A stretch of DNA of 5,922 nt, taken from positions 12,084-18,005 of the forward strand of contig PBHT01000013.1 of assembly GCA_002720285.1 (NCBI GenBank). Reading direction: 5' to 3'. Each line of letters starts with the position of its first letter. Position 1 is the first letter of the stretch. Position numbers and translations under genes: made by a program. The notes beneath the pieces were generated by a model. That model was not told the origin of the DNA. It made no database searches and worked only from the letters and a program-made list of their open reading frames with translations. Positions 5,873 through 5,922 of this stretch are shown here, piece after piece. This DNA is from Acidobacteriota bacterium. Its GTDB lineage: Bacteria; Acidobacteriota; Vicinamibacteria; Vicinamibacterales; UBA823.

Positions 5873-5922
5873 GTGCCGAAGTTGTCGGTCACGGTTATCA
5901 CAAAAAACGAAAAGAAGAACCT
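5873..5922 (+). CDS. Family 2 glycosyltransferase, N-terminus only (cut by right edge)
   Basis: From the GTG at 5873 the frame reads VPKLSVTVITKNEKKNL up to the window end (last codon incomplete). The pattern of a short beta strand followed by TKNE and polar residues is the standard opening of GT-A fold family 2 glycosyltransferases, where this strand and loop start the nucleotide-sugar binding site. WaaE/KdtX-like lipopolysaccharide-core enzymes begin very similarly, but 16 residues cannot separate subfamilies. A stop in the same frame at 5855-5857 and the absence of an in-frame ATG leave GTG 5873 as the likely start; no clear ribosome site precedes it. The gene follows the TolC-family gene after 58 bp on the same strand, with a hairpin between. 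Confidence 0.7.
   Translation, partial: MPKLSVTVITKNEKKN

Noticed and set aside
1..5922. A previously undescribed system (defence island, mobile element, retron, CRISPR or biosynthetic cluster)
   Set aside because: Nearly all of the window is explained by six recognisable housekeeping or envelope genes plus the start of a seventh. No terminal repeats, integrase, transposase, reverse transcriptase, direct-repeat array or unexplained conserved block was seen.

Overview
The window reads as an ordinary housekeeping stretch from a diderm (Gram-negative) bacterium. No mobile element, CRISPR array, RNA gene or defence-like system is visible. The outer-membrane TolC-family gene and the MEP-pathway gene dxr fit a Gram-negative cell. 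GC content looks mid-range by eye. The pyrE product resembles the Thermus-family form of the enzyme rather than the classical enterobacterial form, and the TolC-family protein has an unusual glycine/glutamine-rich tail. Both point to a non-proteobacterial lineage; Acidobacteriota is my best guess, but that is weak inference, not a result.

Left arm, minus strand, about 1-3779: five genes read leftwards in the order pyrE, truA, uppS, cdsA, dxr. dxr is cut by the left edge of the window, so only its N-terminal 212 residues or so are present. pyrE and truA are 38-41 bp apart and probably share a transcript. The 124-bp gap between truA and uppS carries a good sigma70-type promoter (TTGAAC, 17 bp, TATCAT), so uppS-cdsA-dxr can be transcribed separately. 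cdsA and dxr are nearly overlapping and probably translationally coupled. The products form a coherent set. Dxr commits carbon to the MEP pathway that makes isoprenoid units, UppS condenses those units into the undecaprenyl carrier for peptidoglycan and surface glycans, and CdsA makes CDP-diacylglycerol for phospholipids. PyrE (UMP synthesis) and TruA (tRNA pseudouridylation) are upstream housekeeping partners.

Middle, 3780-4059: a 280-bp divergent intergenic region between pyrE and the plus-strand TolC-family gene. It holds short inverted repeats and -10-like hexamers, but no convincing complete promoter for either side.

Right arm, plus strand, 4060-5922: a complete TolC/OEP-family outer-membrane channel gene, then a hairpin in a short gap, then the first 16 codons of a family 2 glycosyltransferase cut by the right edge. 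No periplasmic adaptor or inner-membrane pump gene is adjacent within the window.
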